Source of the DNA: Spiroplasma endosymbiont of Panorpa germanica
Lineage (GTDB): Bacteria > Bacillota_I > Bacilli_A > Mycoplasmatales > Mycoplasmataceae
Length of the DNA: 64,000 nt
NCBI RefSeq assembly: GCF_964019765.1
Contig: NZ_OZ026461.1
Coordinates: 744,001-808,000 of the forward strand
Direction: 5' to 3'
The notes beneath the pieces were generated by a model, which made no database searches, was not told the origin of the DNA, and was given only the letters and a program-made list of their open reading frames with translations. The translations under genes and the position numbers were made by a program. Numbering within the stretch: the first letter of the stretch is position 1; the number at the start of each line of letters is the position of its first letter. Of the stretch, positions 28,088 through 39,396 are shown in pieces.

Positions 28088-30058
28088 CTAATTGATGTCC
28101 ATGCGTTTAAATACTATTGCTGATACTAATAATAAGAAGAAACATGCTATTGAATCTCCAACTACAAACATTCAACTATCTGATTTGTAATCTTTTCATT
28201 TATCAAACTGAACAAATAAAGCGTTTTCATTATTTCCTGAAGGTTTTGCCTTAATTATTGGTTCATCATATGACAAGAATAAGTTCTTTTGATCTTCAAA
28301 TGAAATACTTGAATTTGATTCTGGGTTAAATCAGAAATCTGAATATGAGAATCCTCTAGTTGATGTATAGAAATGCAAGAATTTCTCTAGGAAGTTAAAG
28401 TTCGAAATTATTTTATAGAAATTAGTTTTACTTTTGTAATTTTTTCATGCTGAGTCATTTTTAATTGTTAGTCCATCAATATAAGTATAATCAGATGTTT
28501 GGTTAATGAAGTAGTATTCCAAAATTCTAGCTGCCAAATAAGTTGGTTGGTAAGCTTTTACCATAAAACTAGCCATTGCTGTTGTTGTAGCTGATTCTGT
28601 GCTACTTGGACGTAGAGATTGACTACCTTCAACATAAGATCTAACAATACTGTTAAAGTGGTCTTGACTAACTTGTAACTGAGTTCCCCCAGTTCCTTTT
28701 TGTACATAACTTGCTTCTTTATTAAAATCTATTAATGAACCAAATTTGCTTGAGTTTGCATAAAACATACGGTATTCACCGATATCTAGTTTTAAACCTT
28801 GCGGAATCGGAGTATCTTTTGCATTTGCTTGCGCTGTAAAGAATGCAATTAAATCATCATAGTAGTTAGCAAAATCTGTTAGCACTAAGTATTTTCTTTG
28901 GTCTTTTTCATTTCCAGAGTTTTGATATTTAGAAATTAAACCATCGATTTCACTTCTTGACACAAAACTTTTAAAAACGAAGTGGAAAGTTGCTCTTTCT
29001 CCTCTTTGAGGGTGAGTTGATGAATCTCAAATGGCATCACCCGGGGGAACACTTTGTAATAAAACGTTGTTTAAATCCGCAGTGTCCTCTGTTGTTTTTA
29101 GAAGCCCCAAGTCTCTTCATAGAGCTTGTCTTTCATTTAATGCACAATTATTTTTTCCTGGTTTTTCAATGTCAACAACACAGTCGGCATTTCCTCTTTC
29201 TCAATCCATTTGGATATATCTACCACTTACAAAGTAATCGTTTATTCATGATGATAAGTTTGGATATTTAATTCTTCCTGTTCCAACATATTTTTGAAAA
29301 TTTAAACGGTTTTCAACTTCTTTTGCTTTAAATGAAGTATCTGGTGTATAACCTCATTCTCCAGTGGTATCCGAAAAACTAATTGAAATACCTTCTAAAG
29401 ATTGACGGTAAAATTGGTAAGGTAGAGAACAAATAAATGTTGCTGCAAGCAAGAATGTAAATAATATTAAAGTAAATGCTTGTGAGAAAATTAAGTTCAC
29501 GAAAGTACAAAATGCAACCAAACAAAATGCTGCAATAATTGAATAAATAAATAGTGTTAATCAGAATCTTATAAATACAAGGTTAATTTTTAAGTGCGCT
29601 GGCATAAATATTGCAAACATTGTAAGTAAATTGATTGATATGATCATTAATATTAAGAATAAACTAGCGAAGAACATTGAGAAGAATAATTTTACTCTCG
29701 AAATTGATTGAGCTTGGTAAATTATAATACTCTTATCTTCAAACTGGGTTTTTCAAATTGTTTGAGTAATTTTCATAATTGAAACAAAAATAATGAAACT
29801 CATAAATACTACGAAAAAGTAATCAAAGTAGCTTAGAATTTGAGCATTTGTTTTTGCAGTTAAAAATAAAATTGAAAATGCGATTGAAATCGCAACTGAA
29901 ACAAGTAACAAAACAAACGTTGATTTTTGCTTTAATAATTTAACAAAAATTACGTTTGTAAATGCCGCACCAGTAATTTTTATCTTTGGTTTGGTAAGGT
30001 TGGTGTCTTGTTCTACTGCTGTAGGTTTTTCCTTATAAACTTGTGGTTGTGATGCCAT
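28088..30058 (-). CDS. ABC-2-type permease with large outside domain
   Basis: 656 residues. After a ~45-residue cytoplasmic N terminus there are about six membrane segments up to residue 230 (FVLLLVSVAISIAFSILFLT; YFFVVFMSFIIFVSIMKI; LFLILMIISINLLTMFAIF; AFTLILFTFLLAATFICSLP), then a ~370-residue non-membrane region and a final membrane segment near the C terminus. It pairs with the ATPase at 27168. Substrate unknown; the large loop suggests export or cell-surface work. Start ATG at 30058 is chosen for AAGAGGAAG upstream; an in-frame ATG 15 codons earlier has no ribosome site. Confidence 0.8.
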
Positions 30059-30123
30059 CTTACTTCCTCTTTCCAATATAAAAGTAAAAAATGAATTTTT
30101 CATTCAAATTTTAATCTTTAATT

Positions 30124-30129
30124 ATTATA
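30124..30129 (-). promoter_or_regulatory. -10 box of the ABC exporter operon
   Basis: TATAAT on the minus strand about 65 bases before the permease start, just past the ackA terminator. -35 not clear. Confidence 0.5.
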
Positions 30130-30142
30130 CACAAATTTCACG

Positions 30143-30170
30143 AAAAAACAATAAGCAAGCGCTTATTGTT
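30143..30170 (-). terminator. Terminator of the coaD-pta-ackA operon
   Basis: Perfect stem AACAATAAGC/GCTTATTGTT with 4-base loop, followed on the minus strand by T6. Confidence 0.85.
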
Positions 30171-30216
30171 GTCTTTAAATTAATAGTATCACGAATTAAT
30201 ATAAAATAATTTTTTT

Positions 30217-31410
30217 TTAATTTTTAGTGTATTTTTTTATGTCATTAAGAATCATTTTTTCCTCATCCGTTCTGAAGGCAAAAATATTGATTGAACTTCC
30301 CTTTTTGCTAATTTTTTTGAAATCACTGTATGGGGCTATGTTTTTTTCATCGTCAATTTCTAATGGAATTAGTTTAATTTTTTCAATAATTTTAGCTCTA
30401 ACTACATGAGAGTTTTCACCAATTCCAGCTGTAAAAATAATTCCATCAATTTTTTTAGAATCCAAATTATTTAAGTACTGTACAATTCATTGTGCCACTC
30501 TTTGAGTATACATTTCTAAGGCAATTTTAGCCTTTTTATCACCTTTTTCAGCAGCGATTGTAATATCTCTCATATCACTTGAAACTTCGCTTACCCCCAG
30601 AAGACCAGATTGTTTATTTAACATTTCAGTTATTTTAGAAGCATCTTGTTTAGTTTCTTTAATCATATACTCAATAATTGAAGGGTCAACACTTCCACTT
30701 CTAGTCCCCATCATCAAACCATCTAATGGAGTAAATCCCATAGTGGTATCAAAAGATTTACCATTTTTAACACAACAAACACTAGAGCCATTTCCTAAGT
30801 GACAAATCACCAAGTTCAAATCCTGTGGTTTTTTTTGATTTATTTCAGCAAAATATTTACAAATATATTGATAACTTATTCCGTGAAATCCATATTTTCT
30901 AACTTGATGTTGTTCATACCAATTATTTGGAACTGGGTATAAATATTGTTCTGCTGCAATAGTTTGGTGAAACGAGGTATCAAATGAAGCTACTTGAAGA
31001 ACTTTTGGTACTATATTTTCAAACGCTTGAATTGCCACCAATGCTCCAGGATTATGAAGAGGTGCTAATTTTACACTTTTCTTAATGATATCTTTTACCT
31101 TTTCGTCAATAATAACACTTTCTTTGATTTCCTCTCCACCGTGAACAACTCTTGACCCGATTGCCTTAATTTCATCATAACTTTTAATAATTTTTAAATC
31201 TAAAAGTTGATCTAAAATTATTTTAACAGCCATTTCATGATTTTTCATTTCAATTTCTGCGGTAATAGATTGACCTTGATATTTAATAACAACTTTTCCA
31301 TCGACACCAATTCTTTCAGCTAATCCTTCGGCAATTGTTGTCTTACCTTCGATATTATCAAAGACCTTAAATTTTAATGAGCTACTGCCCGAATTTATAA
31401 TTATAAACAT
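30217..31410 (-). CDS. ackA: Acetate kinase
   Basis: Converts acetyl phosphate and ADP to acetate and ATP, the main substrate-level ATP step after pyruvate dehydrogenase. 397 residues, the normal length. Signatures: INSGSSSLKFKVF near residue 5, GSRVVHGGEE, SFDTSFHQTIA, FHGISYQYI and CHLGNGSSVCC, then MGTRSGSVDP and a C-terminal FTAGIGENS. A TGA is Trp at AQWIVQYLNN. AAAGGAG precedes the ATG. Follows pta after 14 bases. Confidence 0.96.
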
Positions 31411-31424
31411 GTTATTTAACTCCT

Positions 31425-32390
31425 TTATTTTTTAACTGCTTGATATAAAGTTATTATCGATGTGTTAAATACGTCAACCAAAGACGCTCCCCTTGATAAA
31501 TCATTTACAGGAGAATTTAGTCCTAAAATGAAAGGTCCAGCAGCTTGATAACCCCCCATTCTTTGCGCGATCTTATAACCAATATTGCCAGAATTTAAGT
31601 CGGGAAAGACAAATATATCTGGCCTTCTTGTCAAAGAAGACTTGGGTGCTTTTTTTGCGCGAACTTCATTGTCAAAAGCAGCATCAAATTGGATCTCACC
31701 TGTATAAACAAATTTTTGAGCTGACTGATTTAATATTTCCACAGCTTTGCCAACTTTTTCCACTGACTCTCCTTTTCCTGAACCTAAAGTTGAATAACTA
31801 AGTAGCGCTAATTGTGGATTTTTAGTTTCCAAACTGATTGCAAAATCGGCATTCATTTTAGCAATTTCAGATAATTGTTCTGGGTCGGGATTTAAGTTCA
31901 ATGAACAGTCAGCAAATAAGTAAGATTCATCATATTTTGTCATAATGATTGAAGAACAGGCCAGTTTGAACTCTGGTTTAGTTTTAATAATTTGTAGTGC
32001 TGGTTTTAAGGTATCAGCTGTTGAGTATTTTAAACCACAAACCATGCAGTCAACTTTTTGTTGCTTAATTAGCATTGTTGCAAAATAGTTATTTTGTTGA
32101 ACTAATAAAAAAGCTTCATCATATGATAATTTATTTTTTCTTAATTCCACTAATTCTTGAGCCATTTTCTTTGTGTCATAGGCATCAATACAAATCACCT
32201 CAACTTTGGGGTCTAAATTTTTAGGAACTTCTGATTGCTTATTGAAAATCACCACCGGGATTGCAATATTTTCTTGTATTAATTTATTAGCTGTTTGGAT
32301 TATTTTATCCTCACCACCCTCAGGAAATACTATTCTTAATTTATTATTATTTTTTATTAATCTGTCTTTTACTTCATTTATTTTTAACAT
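31425..32390 (-). CDS. pta: Phosphate acetyltransferase
   Basis: Makes acetyl phosphate from acetyl-CoA. 321 residues, the short Pta class. Conserved segments: IVFPEGGEDKIIQTA, MVCGLKYSTADTLKPALQII, FADCSLNLNPDPEQL, LLSYSTLGSGKGES, GELQ-like EIQFDAAF, VFPDLNSGNIGYKIAQRMGG. The ATG at 32390 is chosen over an upstream in-frame GTG because AAGGTGG lies 5 bases before it. It starts 12 bases after coaD. Confidence 0.96.
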   Translation of the reverse strand: MLKINEVKDRLIKNNNKLRIVFPEGGEDKIIQTANKLIQENIAIPVVIFNKQSEVPKNLDPKVEVICIDAYDTKKMAQELVELRKNKLSYDEAFLLVQQNNYFATMLIKQQKVDCMVCGLKYSTADTLKPALQIIKTKPEFKLACSSIIMTKYDESYLFADCSLNLNPDPEQLSEIAKMNADFAISLETKNPQLALLSYSTLGSGKGESVEKVGKAVEILNQSAQKFVYTGEIQFDAAFDNEVRAKKAPKSSLTRRPDIFVFPDLNSGNIGYKIAQRMGGYQAAGPFILGLNSPVNDLSRGASLVDVFNTSIITLYQAVKK

Positions 32391-32402
32391 ATTTACCACC
32401 TT

Positions 32403-32828
32403 TTATTCTTTTTTTTGATAAGAATTTATTTCTTTAATAATGGATGACGAAAGTTGTCTGGTTGGTAGATCTGATATAAAAAACACAGTCTCAATATTGG
32501 CGTTCACAGACTTATTACCATCAGCTAACATTATTTCATATTTTAAATCATCAGAGTTGCGCAAACCCCTTACTAAGAAATTAACATTATGTTCCTTGGC
32601 GAAGTCAGCTGTCAGTTGGTGTTCATTTTTAAGAACTTTAACATTATTAACTTTAGCTAAAAATTTTTCAATATGAGTTACTCTTTCGTCTAGATTCGTT
32701 TGATTGGGTTTATTAATATTTTTTGTGACAACAACCCAAATCTCGTCAAAAACCTTCAACGCCTTATAAATAATTTCAAGATGTCCTTGATGTATTGGAT
32801 CAAAGCTACCAGAGTAAATTCCTATCAT
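32403..32828 (-). CDS. coaD: Phosphopantetheine adenylyltransferase
   Basis: Fourth step of CoA synthesis: phosphopantetheine + ATP to dephospho-CoA. 141 residues. Nucleotidyltransferase motif GSFDPIHQGHLEII at 7-20 and FLVRGLRNSDDLKYE near 90 are diagnostic; ISDLPTRQLSSSIIKE closes the active site. First gene of coaD-pta-ackA, divergent from coaX, so CoA supply and its use in acetate formation share a region. Confidence 0.95.
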   Translation of the reverse strand: MIGIYSGSFDPIHQGHLEIIYKALKVFDEIWVVVTKNINKPNQTNLDERVTHIEKFLAKVNNVKVLKNEHQLTADFAKEHNVNFLVRGLRNSDDLKYEIMLADGNKSVNANIETVFFISDLPTRQLSSSIIKEINSYQKKE

Positions 32829-32922
32829 ACTTGTAAATCCTTCTTATCTTCCTACTATTATTAAAGCACTTTTTAATAATAACTTTAGTTTTTATTAAAA
32901 ATAATTGCAAATATTAATTTGG

Positions 32923-32928
32923 TATAAT
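32923..32928 (+). promoter_or_regulatory. -10 box of coaX
   Basis: TATAAT preceded by TGG, an extended -10, 19 bases before the coaX ATG. Confidence 0.6.
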
Positions 32929-32946
32929 AATCTTGAGGACACGAAT

Positions 32947-33702
32947 ATGGCAAGTACTTTATTAATTGATGTTGGTAATACAACCGTTGACTTTAGGGTT
33001 TCAAATAATATCAATCAAGAAATTGTGAAATTAGAGCGAATTTGAACCAAGGATGAAAGCAAGCAAAATGAGACATTTTTGAAAGAAATCTTCAAAAATG
33101 GTTTTGAGAAAATTATATTTTCATCTGTTGTACCAAATTGAAGCCAACTAATTTATAAAGTAACTAAAGAATTGGAAATTCCCACATTAGAGGTTAAGAA
33201 TAGCTTTAGTCACGATTGTGATGATTTTAAAAATATTAGTTTAGAAAAATTAGGGTCGGACTTTATCGCCAATTACTATGGCGTTGTTAAGAACTTAAAG
33301 CTAAGTGATTGTGTTGTTGTCAGTATGGGAACAGCTACCACAATTTTTAAAATTGAAAAACATAAATTTCAAGGTACCATTATTGCAGCGGGATTAAAAA
33401 TAGCCTTAGAAAGTCTGGTTAAAAACGCCGCTCTTTTAAGTGGTCAAGAATTTAATTTTAGTAATGCACTTTATGGTCAAGATACTAAAACTGCCATTGA
33501 AATTGGGTCTATTAACGGTCATTTTGAAATGATTAAAGGACTAATTAATAATTTTAAATTAGGACCCGATGTTCCAATTATAATAACTGGGGGCAATGCA
33601 CACGTGCTTTATGACCAATTTAGAGGACAAAATTATCAAATCATTGAGGAATTGATTTTTCTGGGATTACAGTGACTTAGCTCTCAAAAAAATGATAAAT
33701 AA
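32947..33702 (+). CDS. coaX: Type III pantothenate kinase
   Basis: Phosphorylates pantothenate, the entry step of CoA synthesis. 251 residues. ASKHA-fold motifs: LLIDVGNTTVDFRV at 5-18 (phosphate-1), VVSMGTATTIFKI (phosphate-2, with the Type III Gly-Thr-Ala-Thr) and IIITGGNAHVL (adenosine). TGA is Trp in ERIWTK, VPNWSQ and LQWLSS. GAGGAC lies about 5 bases before the ATG. Opposite strand to coaD, which acts later in the same pathway. Confidence 0.93.
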
Positions 33703-33729
33703 AAAAATGGCTTTAAGCCATTTTTTTAT
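33701..33729. terminator. Bidirectional terminator between coaX and the YhgE-like gene
   Basis: AAAAAAATGGC-TTTAA-GCCATTTTTTT: stem flanked by A7 and T7, between two convergent genes. Confidence 0.85.
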
Positions 33730-33743
33730 TATCTTAAGTTAAC

Positions 33744-35600
33744 CTATTCGTCATCACTTGCAGATGCTTTTTGGGGATTAACTAACTGGGGATTTTGCCC
33801 TTCTTGTTTGTTAACTCATCGTTCATAAGATTTAAAGACTTTTTCTTCGGGATATTTTTCATTAACCATATCATAAATCAACTGATGGTTTTGTGATTCT
33901 AAACCTTTTCAATCAACTTTGTTTGCTTTTAACACAAAGTTAGTTAAGTTAAGTTCTTTTAAAATTGTAATTAGTTTTTTATCACTAGCTGTTGAGAACA
34001 TCATTTCACGATGACGTTGGCGAGCTGAAAAGATTCCTAGAATTGTAAATAACAATCCAAAAATTAGTAAGTAACCAAAGTTGGCTAAAATGATCAAGTT
34101 GTCTGTGAGATTTTGACCACTAACAGCTATTCCATAAATAATAGCTCCTTGACCGTGAATTGAATATGTATATGGAGCGATATAACTTAGGACTTCAAAA
34201 AATCCAGATTGCATAAAAGTGGGGAAAGTTCCTCAACCCGAAGATAAGTTGATTACTAAGAATACAACACATAAAAACTTACCAACGGTTTGATCTCTAA
34301 AACTAAATCAAAGGGCATTAATAATTATTGTGAAAATTATTGTTGTAAATACCATTCATAAATAAAGTAGTCCAAAAGAGGCTCCAATTACATGGAATCC
34401 TAAACCAAATACTGACAACATTAGAATAGTAATTTGAATAAATGCAGTTGCTATCATTAATGTCAGCTTCCCAAAATAAAAGGAAATATTTGAGGCACTA
34501 GAAACTCTTTTTTTGCGATCATATATAAAGGTTTGCATTAGAACTCCAACTCATGCACCAATGCATAAGAAGAACTGTCCTAAACCTAAGCCATAAAGAT
34601 TGTGTTCAATCCCATCAATATGGCTGGTTAAACCTTTTGAAAAGTCTGGTAGTAAATTATTGGCTGAATTGATTAAGTCAATTCCCATTTGGGTAATTTT
34701 TTCAATTATCTTAATAGCTTGACTATTTGTTTCTGGAGCTAATTGTAACATTTGTTGTAAAGTAGCTAGAAGTAAACTTGGTCCCGCATCAACTAAAGCC
34801 CCAGTTTTAAAATTGTCAAAAAGATAAATAAATTGTCCAAAAATAAAATTATTTCGATAAGTCGATCAAATATTAATTGGTGAATCACCAAAAGCTGCTA
34901 AAAGACTTTTGAAATCACTTGATTCTTTGATATTTGCCTTCTGGTTGATGTGATCAAAAATATTTATTATGTTAACAGAAAAATCATGAGGTATTTGCAT
35001 TTGCACTCAATATTTTTTAGTCTCAAAAGTTTTTCAAGAACCATCTTCATTTTGGGCGGCAATTTTTGAAGCCTGGTCACCATTTTTATATTCAACATTA
35101 CTTAGTGTCATTGAGTCACTAATCTTGAATTCAAATTTCTCTTTTTTTGTATCATAGCTAATTCCTGGAATTGTATTTGATTGTCAAGTTTGCATAATCA
35201 AATCAAAAACAGAGACATAATAGTGATTAAAGTTTCCATCAACTTCTATTCTGGTATTATTTTGGGTTATGACAGCTGCAGCTTTAGTGAAATCAAATTT
35301 TTGATTACCAACTTCAACTTCTTTACCATCTTTATCAATATATGATTTAGCCACTCCAATACCTTCAACTGGAAGCGCTCCTTCAGTTTTACCCGAAACT
35401 AAATTAACTTTGCTATCATTGCTAATAATTCCCATTGGAGCTAATCCAATATTGGGAATGGGGTCTCAAAAAGCTCAAATGCAGAAGAAAGCATATAAAA
35501 AAGGTACAAAACAAATTGCAACAAATTTTATTACTCTCTTTTTACTGCTAAAGACGCGTTCTTGAAACTCTGATTGAACTACTTTTCAATAGTTTTTCAT
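33744..35600 (-). CDS. YhgE/Pip-like membrane protein
   Basis: 618 residues. One N-terminal membrane segment at about 24-44 (VIKFVAICFVPFLYAFFCIW), a large outside domain, then five or six C-terminal membrane segments (LMIATAFIQITILMLSVFGL; IFTIIINALWFSF; FLCVVFLVINLSSGWGTFP; NLIILANFGYLLIFGLLFTI) and a ~90-residue cytoplasmic tail. This 1+5/6 layout with a big loop and the GTFP motif is that of the YhgE/Pip and ABC-2-related families. Function is unknown; export is plausible. Several TGA-Trp codons. No partner ATPase is adjacent. Confidence 0.7.
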
Positions 35601-35650
35601 TTTTACATCTTCTTTCTTTTTACAAAAAATAAGATCAGGTATAAAAACGA

Positions 35651-37015
35651 CTAGAACATTCCGCCGCCAAAACCTTTTTTACCCAAACCTCCAAGATTTG
35701 GCATACGTCCAGATTTTAGTTGCTTAGTCATTTCCATAACTTGCTTCTTACCTTTATCAAATTGTTGCAATAATTCGTTGTATTCTTTTTCAGTTCTACC
35801 CGAACCTTTAATTATACGTTGTTTACGATTTATTGCTTTTAATACACGCGGCTCGCGACGTTCTTTCAAAGTCATTGAGTTCATTAAAACGTTTGCTACA
35901 AACAGTTTTTTTTGAGCTCCCTCTAATTGACTTTCAGTAAGTTTTTGAGCCCCGGGAATCATTTTCATAATTCCTCCAAGATTTCCCATTTTAGCTACTT
36001 GAGCTAATTGGTTTCTTAAATCTTCTAGGTCGAATTGTCCCATGAACATTCTTTTCATGGTTTTTTCCATAGTTCTTTGATCAACAACTTCAGTTGCTTT
36101 CTCAAAAAGGCTATCGACATCTCCCATCCCCAAAATACGGTCAGCCATACGTTTGGGGTGGAATTCTGCTAAGGCGCTGATACCTTCACCTTCCCCGATA
36201 AATTTGACGGGTAAGTTGGTCATGCTTGTAATTGAAAGAGTCGATCCCCCACGAGCATCCCCATCTAATTTGGTAACAATAACTCCTGTTAACTTCAATA
36301 AATTATCAAACTCTGTTGTTACATTTATGATATCTTGTCCAGTCATACCATCAACCACAATTAAAATTTCTTGAGGTGATACAGCTTTTCTAATATTATT
36401 TAATTCAGTCATTAAATTTTTATCAATTTGCAAACGACCAGCTGTATCTAAAATTACAACGTCAAAGTTTTCTTTGACAGCATAATCCATAGCTTCTTTA
36501 GCTGTTTTTACAGGGTCTTGTTTCCCTTTTTCAAAAGTTGTGAAATTGTTTTTACTTCCCAATTCCACTAATTGATCAATCGCTCCGGGACGGTAAATAT
36601 CTAATCCAACAGCTAAAGGTTTTTTACTGTATTTTTTAGAAACTAAGTTTGCTAATTTACCAACAGTGGTAGTTTTACCAGCTCCCTGTAAACCTACCAT
36701 CATAATTACAGATGGACGTTTAGCTATTTCTAAACCTTTGTTAGTTTTCCCTAATATTTCAACTAATTCTTCGTGAACTAATTTAACCATTTGTTGGTCT
36801 GCACGAACACCCTCTGAAATATATTGTCCAGTAGCTTTTGACTCAATTTTACTAATAAATTTTTTTACAACTTCCAAGTTAACGTCAGCTTCAATTAAAG
36901 TCAATCTAATTTCTCTTAGAGTTTCTTTAATATTTTCTTCTGTTAGTGTGGTTTTTTTCATATTTTTTTCAATAGATTTTTTCATTCTATTGGCTAAAAA
37001 ATCTCCAAATCCCAT
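35651..37015 (-). CDS. ffh: Signal recognition particle protein Ffh
   Basis: GTPase that binds signal peptides with SRP RNA and delivers ribosomes to FtsY. 454 residues. N domain 1-95; G domain with GLQGAGKTTTVGKL near 108, DTAGRLQ, TKLDGDARGG; Met-rich M domain with RIIKGSGRTEKEYNELLQQF and a Gly-rich C terminus. No TGA-Trp interruptions. It is followed by the YhgE-like gene after 50 bases. Confidence 0.97.
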   Translation of the reverse strand: MGFGDFLANRMKKSIEKNMKKTTLTEENIKETLREIRLTLIEADVNLEVVKKFISKIESKATGQYISEGVRADQQMVKLVHEELVEILGKTNKGLEIAKRPSVIMMVGLQGAGKTTTVGKLANLVSKKYSKKPLAVGLDIYRPGAIDQLVELGSKNNFTTFEKGKQDPVKTAKEAMDYAVKENFDVVILDTAGRLQIDKNLMTELNNIRKAVSPQEILIVVDGMTGQDIINVTTEFDNLLKLTGVIVTKLDGDARGGSTLSITSMTNLPVKFIGEGEGISALAEFHPKRMADRILGMGDVDSLFEKATEVVDQRTMEKTMKRMFMGQFDLEDLRNQLAQVAKMGNLGGIMKMIPGAQKLTESQLEGAQKKLFVANVLMNSMTLKERREPRVLKAINRKQRIIKGSGRTEKEYNELLQQFDKGKKQVMEMTKQLKSGRMPNLGGLGKKGFGGGMF

Positions 37016-37049
37016 AATTTCACCTCAACTATCATCTAATAAATTGTAT

Positions 37050-37081
37050 ATCAAAAAAACCGTTTCTAAACGGTTTTTTTA
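37050..37081. terminator. Terminator after rny
   Basis: AAAAAACCGTTT-CT-AAACGGTTTTTT, symmetric, between the end of rny and ffh. Confidence 0.85.
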
Positions 37082-37087
37082 AATATT

Positions 37088-38608
37088 TTAACGGATTATT
37101 TTAACTTCACGTTTTTCTCTAATAATGGTCATTGTTATTTCTCCAGGAATTACAACCTCTTTGGTAATTAACTCTTGAAGGTTATTTAATATTCCAACTA
37201 GTTGTCAATCTTCAACTAGTTCTGGGTCAACAATGATACGAATTTGTCTACCTGATTGAATCGCATAAGCATTTTGAACTCCCTCAACTGATTTAGCAAT
37301 TTTTTCAATATCACTCATTCTGTTTAAGAAGTCCTCAGCTGAGTTATTTCTAGCTCCTGGTCTTGATGCTGAAATTGAATCAGCGATTGAAACAATAGCT
37401 GCAATCAAGTCCTCTCTTGCAAAATCACCGTGATGTGATGCAATTGAATTAATTACAACTTTATCTTCACGATATTTTTGCGCTATATTAATACCCAATA
37501 CTACATGACTACCTTCTTCTTCAAAATCCACCGCTTTACCGATGTCATGCAATAATCCCGATCGGATTGCTAATTTTGTATTTAGTCCTAATTCAGCTGC
37601 AATTGTACCTGCTAATTTAGCCACTTCAATTGAGTGTAATAAGACATTTTGACCATAACTTGTTCTGTACTTCAATTTACCAATAAGTTTTATTAGTTCT
37701 ATATCCATATTGAATATTCCCAATTCTTCAATTACTTGAGTTCCAGCCTCAAGAGTTATTTGTTCAATTTCTTTTTGTTGTTTTAGGATTTCTTCTTCAA
37801 TTTTCACTGGTTGGATTCTTCCATCAGCGATCAAGTTATTCAGTGCTCTTGTTACTATTTCTCTTCTAATGGGGTTAAAACTTGAAATCGTGATTATATT
37901 TGGTGTTTCATCGATAATTACATCAACTCCCCCAAAACTCTCCAGCGCTTTAATATTACGGCCTTCTTTTCCAATAATTCGACCCTTAATATCATTTGTT
38001 GGCAGTTTGATGAAGCTGGTTGTTTTTTCAGCAACTACTTCTACTGCATATTTTTCCATTGCAGCTACAATTAATTCGATTGCATTTGTTTTAGCATTGT
38101 TATGAGCTTCTAGTTGTTTGTTTCTAATAAGTGAGTTTAACTCTTTTGTGAACTTATGTTCAACACTCTTAAATAAAACTTCCTTAGCTTCACTTTGAGA
38201 AATTTTGGATGCAATTTCTAATGCTGAAATTACGTCCTCCAATTTTTTTTCATATTCTTTATATTTGTTGTTTGTTAAAGTTTCTCTACTAGAAAGAGAC
38301 TCTATTTTTAACTCTAGATTCTTTTCTTGAATACTAATTTCGTTAACTTTTTTTTCTAAATCTGTTTCGAGTTTAGAAATTTCGTATTTTTTCTCCATAA
38401 TTTTCTTTTCTGCTTGAAATATAATTTCATCTGACTGAATTTTTGCATCAGCTGTCGCAGAAATTAGGATTTTTTTGGCTTCGTCTTGAGCTTTTTTAAT
38501 AAGTCGTTGTCGACGTTGGCTAAAACATAGAACTAAGATCGCTATTATCGCTAAAGAGAATAGGACGGTTAGTGCTATGATAGCCTCAACGGCTGTTCTT
38601 GAATTCAT
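37088..38608 (-). CDS. rny: Ribonuclease Y
   Basis: Membrane-tethered endoribonuclease that starts mRNA decay. 506 residues: membrane segment at about 9-28 (AIIALTVLFSLAIIAILVLC), coiled coil to about 190, KH domain (GRIIGKEGRNIKALESFGGV near 210) and HD domain (LLHDIGKAVDF near 350, with metal-binding HD). The C-terminal tail after PELVED follows a TGA-Trp. AAAGGTAAG precedes the ATG. Transcribed towards ffh, with a terminator between. Confidence 0.96.
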
Positions 38609-38703
38609 TTAAATCTTACCTTTCTTTTGAAAAGCAAGCGGATTTGTGTATAACACTTATTAATTTTACTATTTTTTTATCATAAAGTCCATCAGTTAAA
38701 ATA

Positions 38704-38729
38704 AAAAGTTCTTGCAAAAGAACTTTTCA
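38704..38729 (-). terminator. Terminator after the nitroreductase gene
   Basis: AAAAGTTCTT/AAGAACTTTT with loop of 4, T-rich exit on the minus strand. Confidence 0.85.
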
Positions 38730-38734
38730 AAATA

Positions 38735-39385
38735 TTAATCAATTATATTTGCATAATCCTCAACGCTAACTCTAATTTTTTCGCGATTGTTGCCTGCATA
38801 ATTATCATCAGGCTTACCAAGAGCAAATCCAAAAATTGGGCGGCGTCCATTTTTTAATAAATTCATTTCTTGTAAGCTTTGGGTTAGTACATCTACAAAA
38901 AATCCTGTCATGATTGTTGAACCTATATTTAGTTCGGTCGCTTTCAATGACATATAACCAATATGAATTCCGGCGTTGATTTTGTCGTATTCTTGGGCGA
39001 AAGACATGTTAGGATATATTTTCAAAAGATTATTTTTTATCTCTTTCTTTTTATCTTCATACATTTTAGAAAGTTTCAGTAGTTTTTCGTCCATTAATTT
39101 ACCATCTTCAACCTCGTAAGTTGGAGTTGTAATTCCTAAGACAATAATCAAAGCACTCGCTGATTTAATGTTTTCGCAGTTATAACCTTGAAATGCTTCA
39201 GCAATTTTATCTTTTACTTTTTGATTTAAAATAACAATGGTTTCTACTTGTTGGAGACCAAAACCACTTGGTGCCATTCTTCCAGCATTAACAATCTCTA
39301 AAATTTGTTCTTTAGGGAGAATTGCTCCTTGTTGATATTTTTTAATTGTTTTTCGTTCTTTTATTAATTGATCCAAATTTTTCAT
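38735..39385 (-). CDS. Nitroreductase-family flavoprotein
   Basis: 216 residues. N-terminal RKTIKKYQQGAILPKEQI and NAGRMAPSGFGLQQVE match the FMN-binding start of the family (Arg-Ser/Thr, then AP-S), and IHIGYMSLKATELNIGSTIM the central helix; the end GFALGKPDDN is typical. Such proteins reduce nitro compounds or quinones with NAD(P)H; the natural substrate is unknown. It follows recA after 11 bases and is likely co-transcribed. Confidence 0.85.
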   Translation of the reverse strand: MKNLDQLIKERKTIKKYQQGAILPKEQILEIVNAGRMAPSGFGLQQVETIVILNQKVKDKIAEAFQGYNCENIKSASALIIVLGITTPTYEVEDGKLMDEKLLKLSKMYEDKKKEIKNNLLKIYPNMSFAQEYDKINAGIHIGYMSLKATELNIGSTIMTGFFVDVLTQSLQEMNLLKNGRRPIFGFALGKPDDNYAGNNREKIRVSVEDYANIID

Positions 39386-39396
39386 ATTTCCTACTT

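Noticed and set aside
30059-30103. Upstream ATG for the ABC permease
   Set aside because: No ribosome site; AAGAGGAAG precedes the later ATG at 30058.
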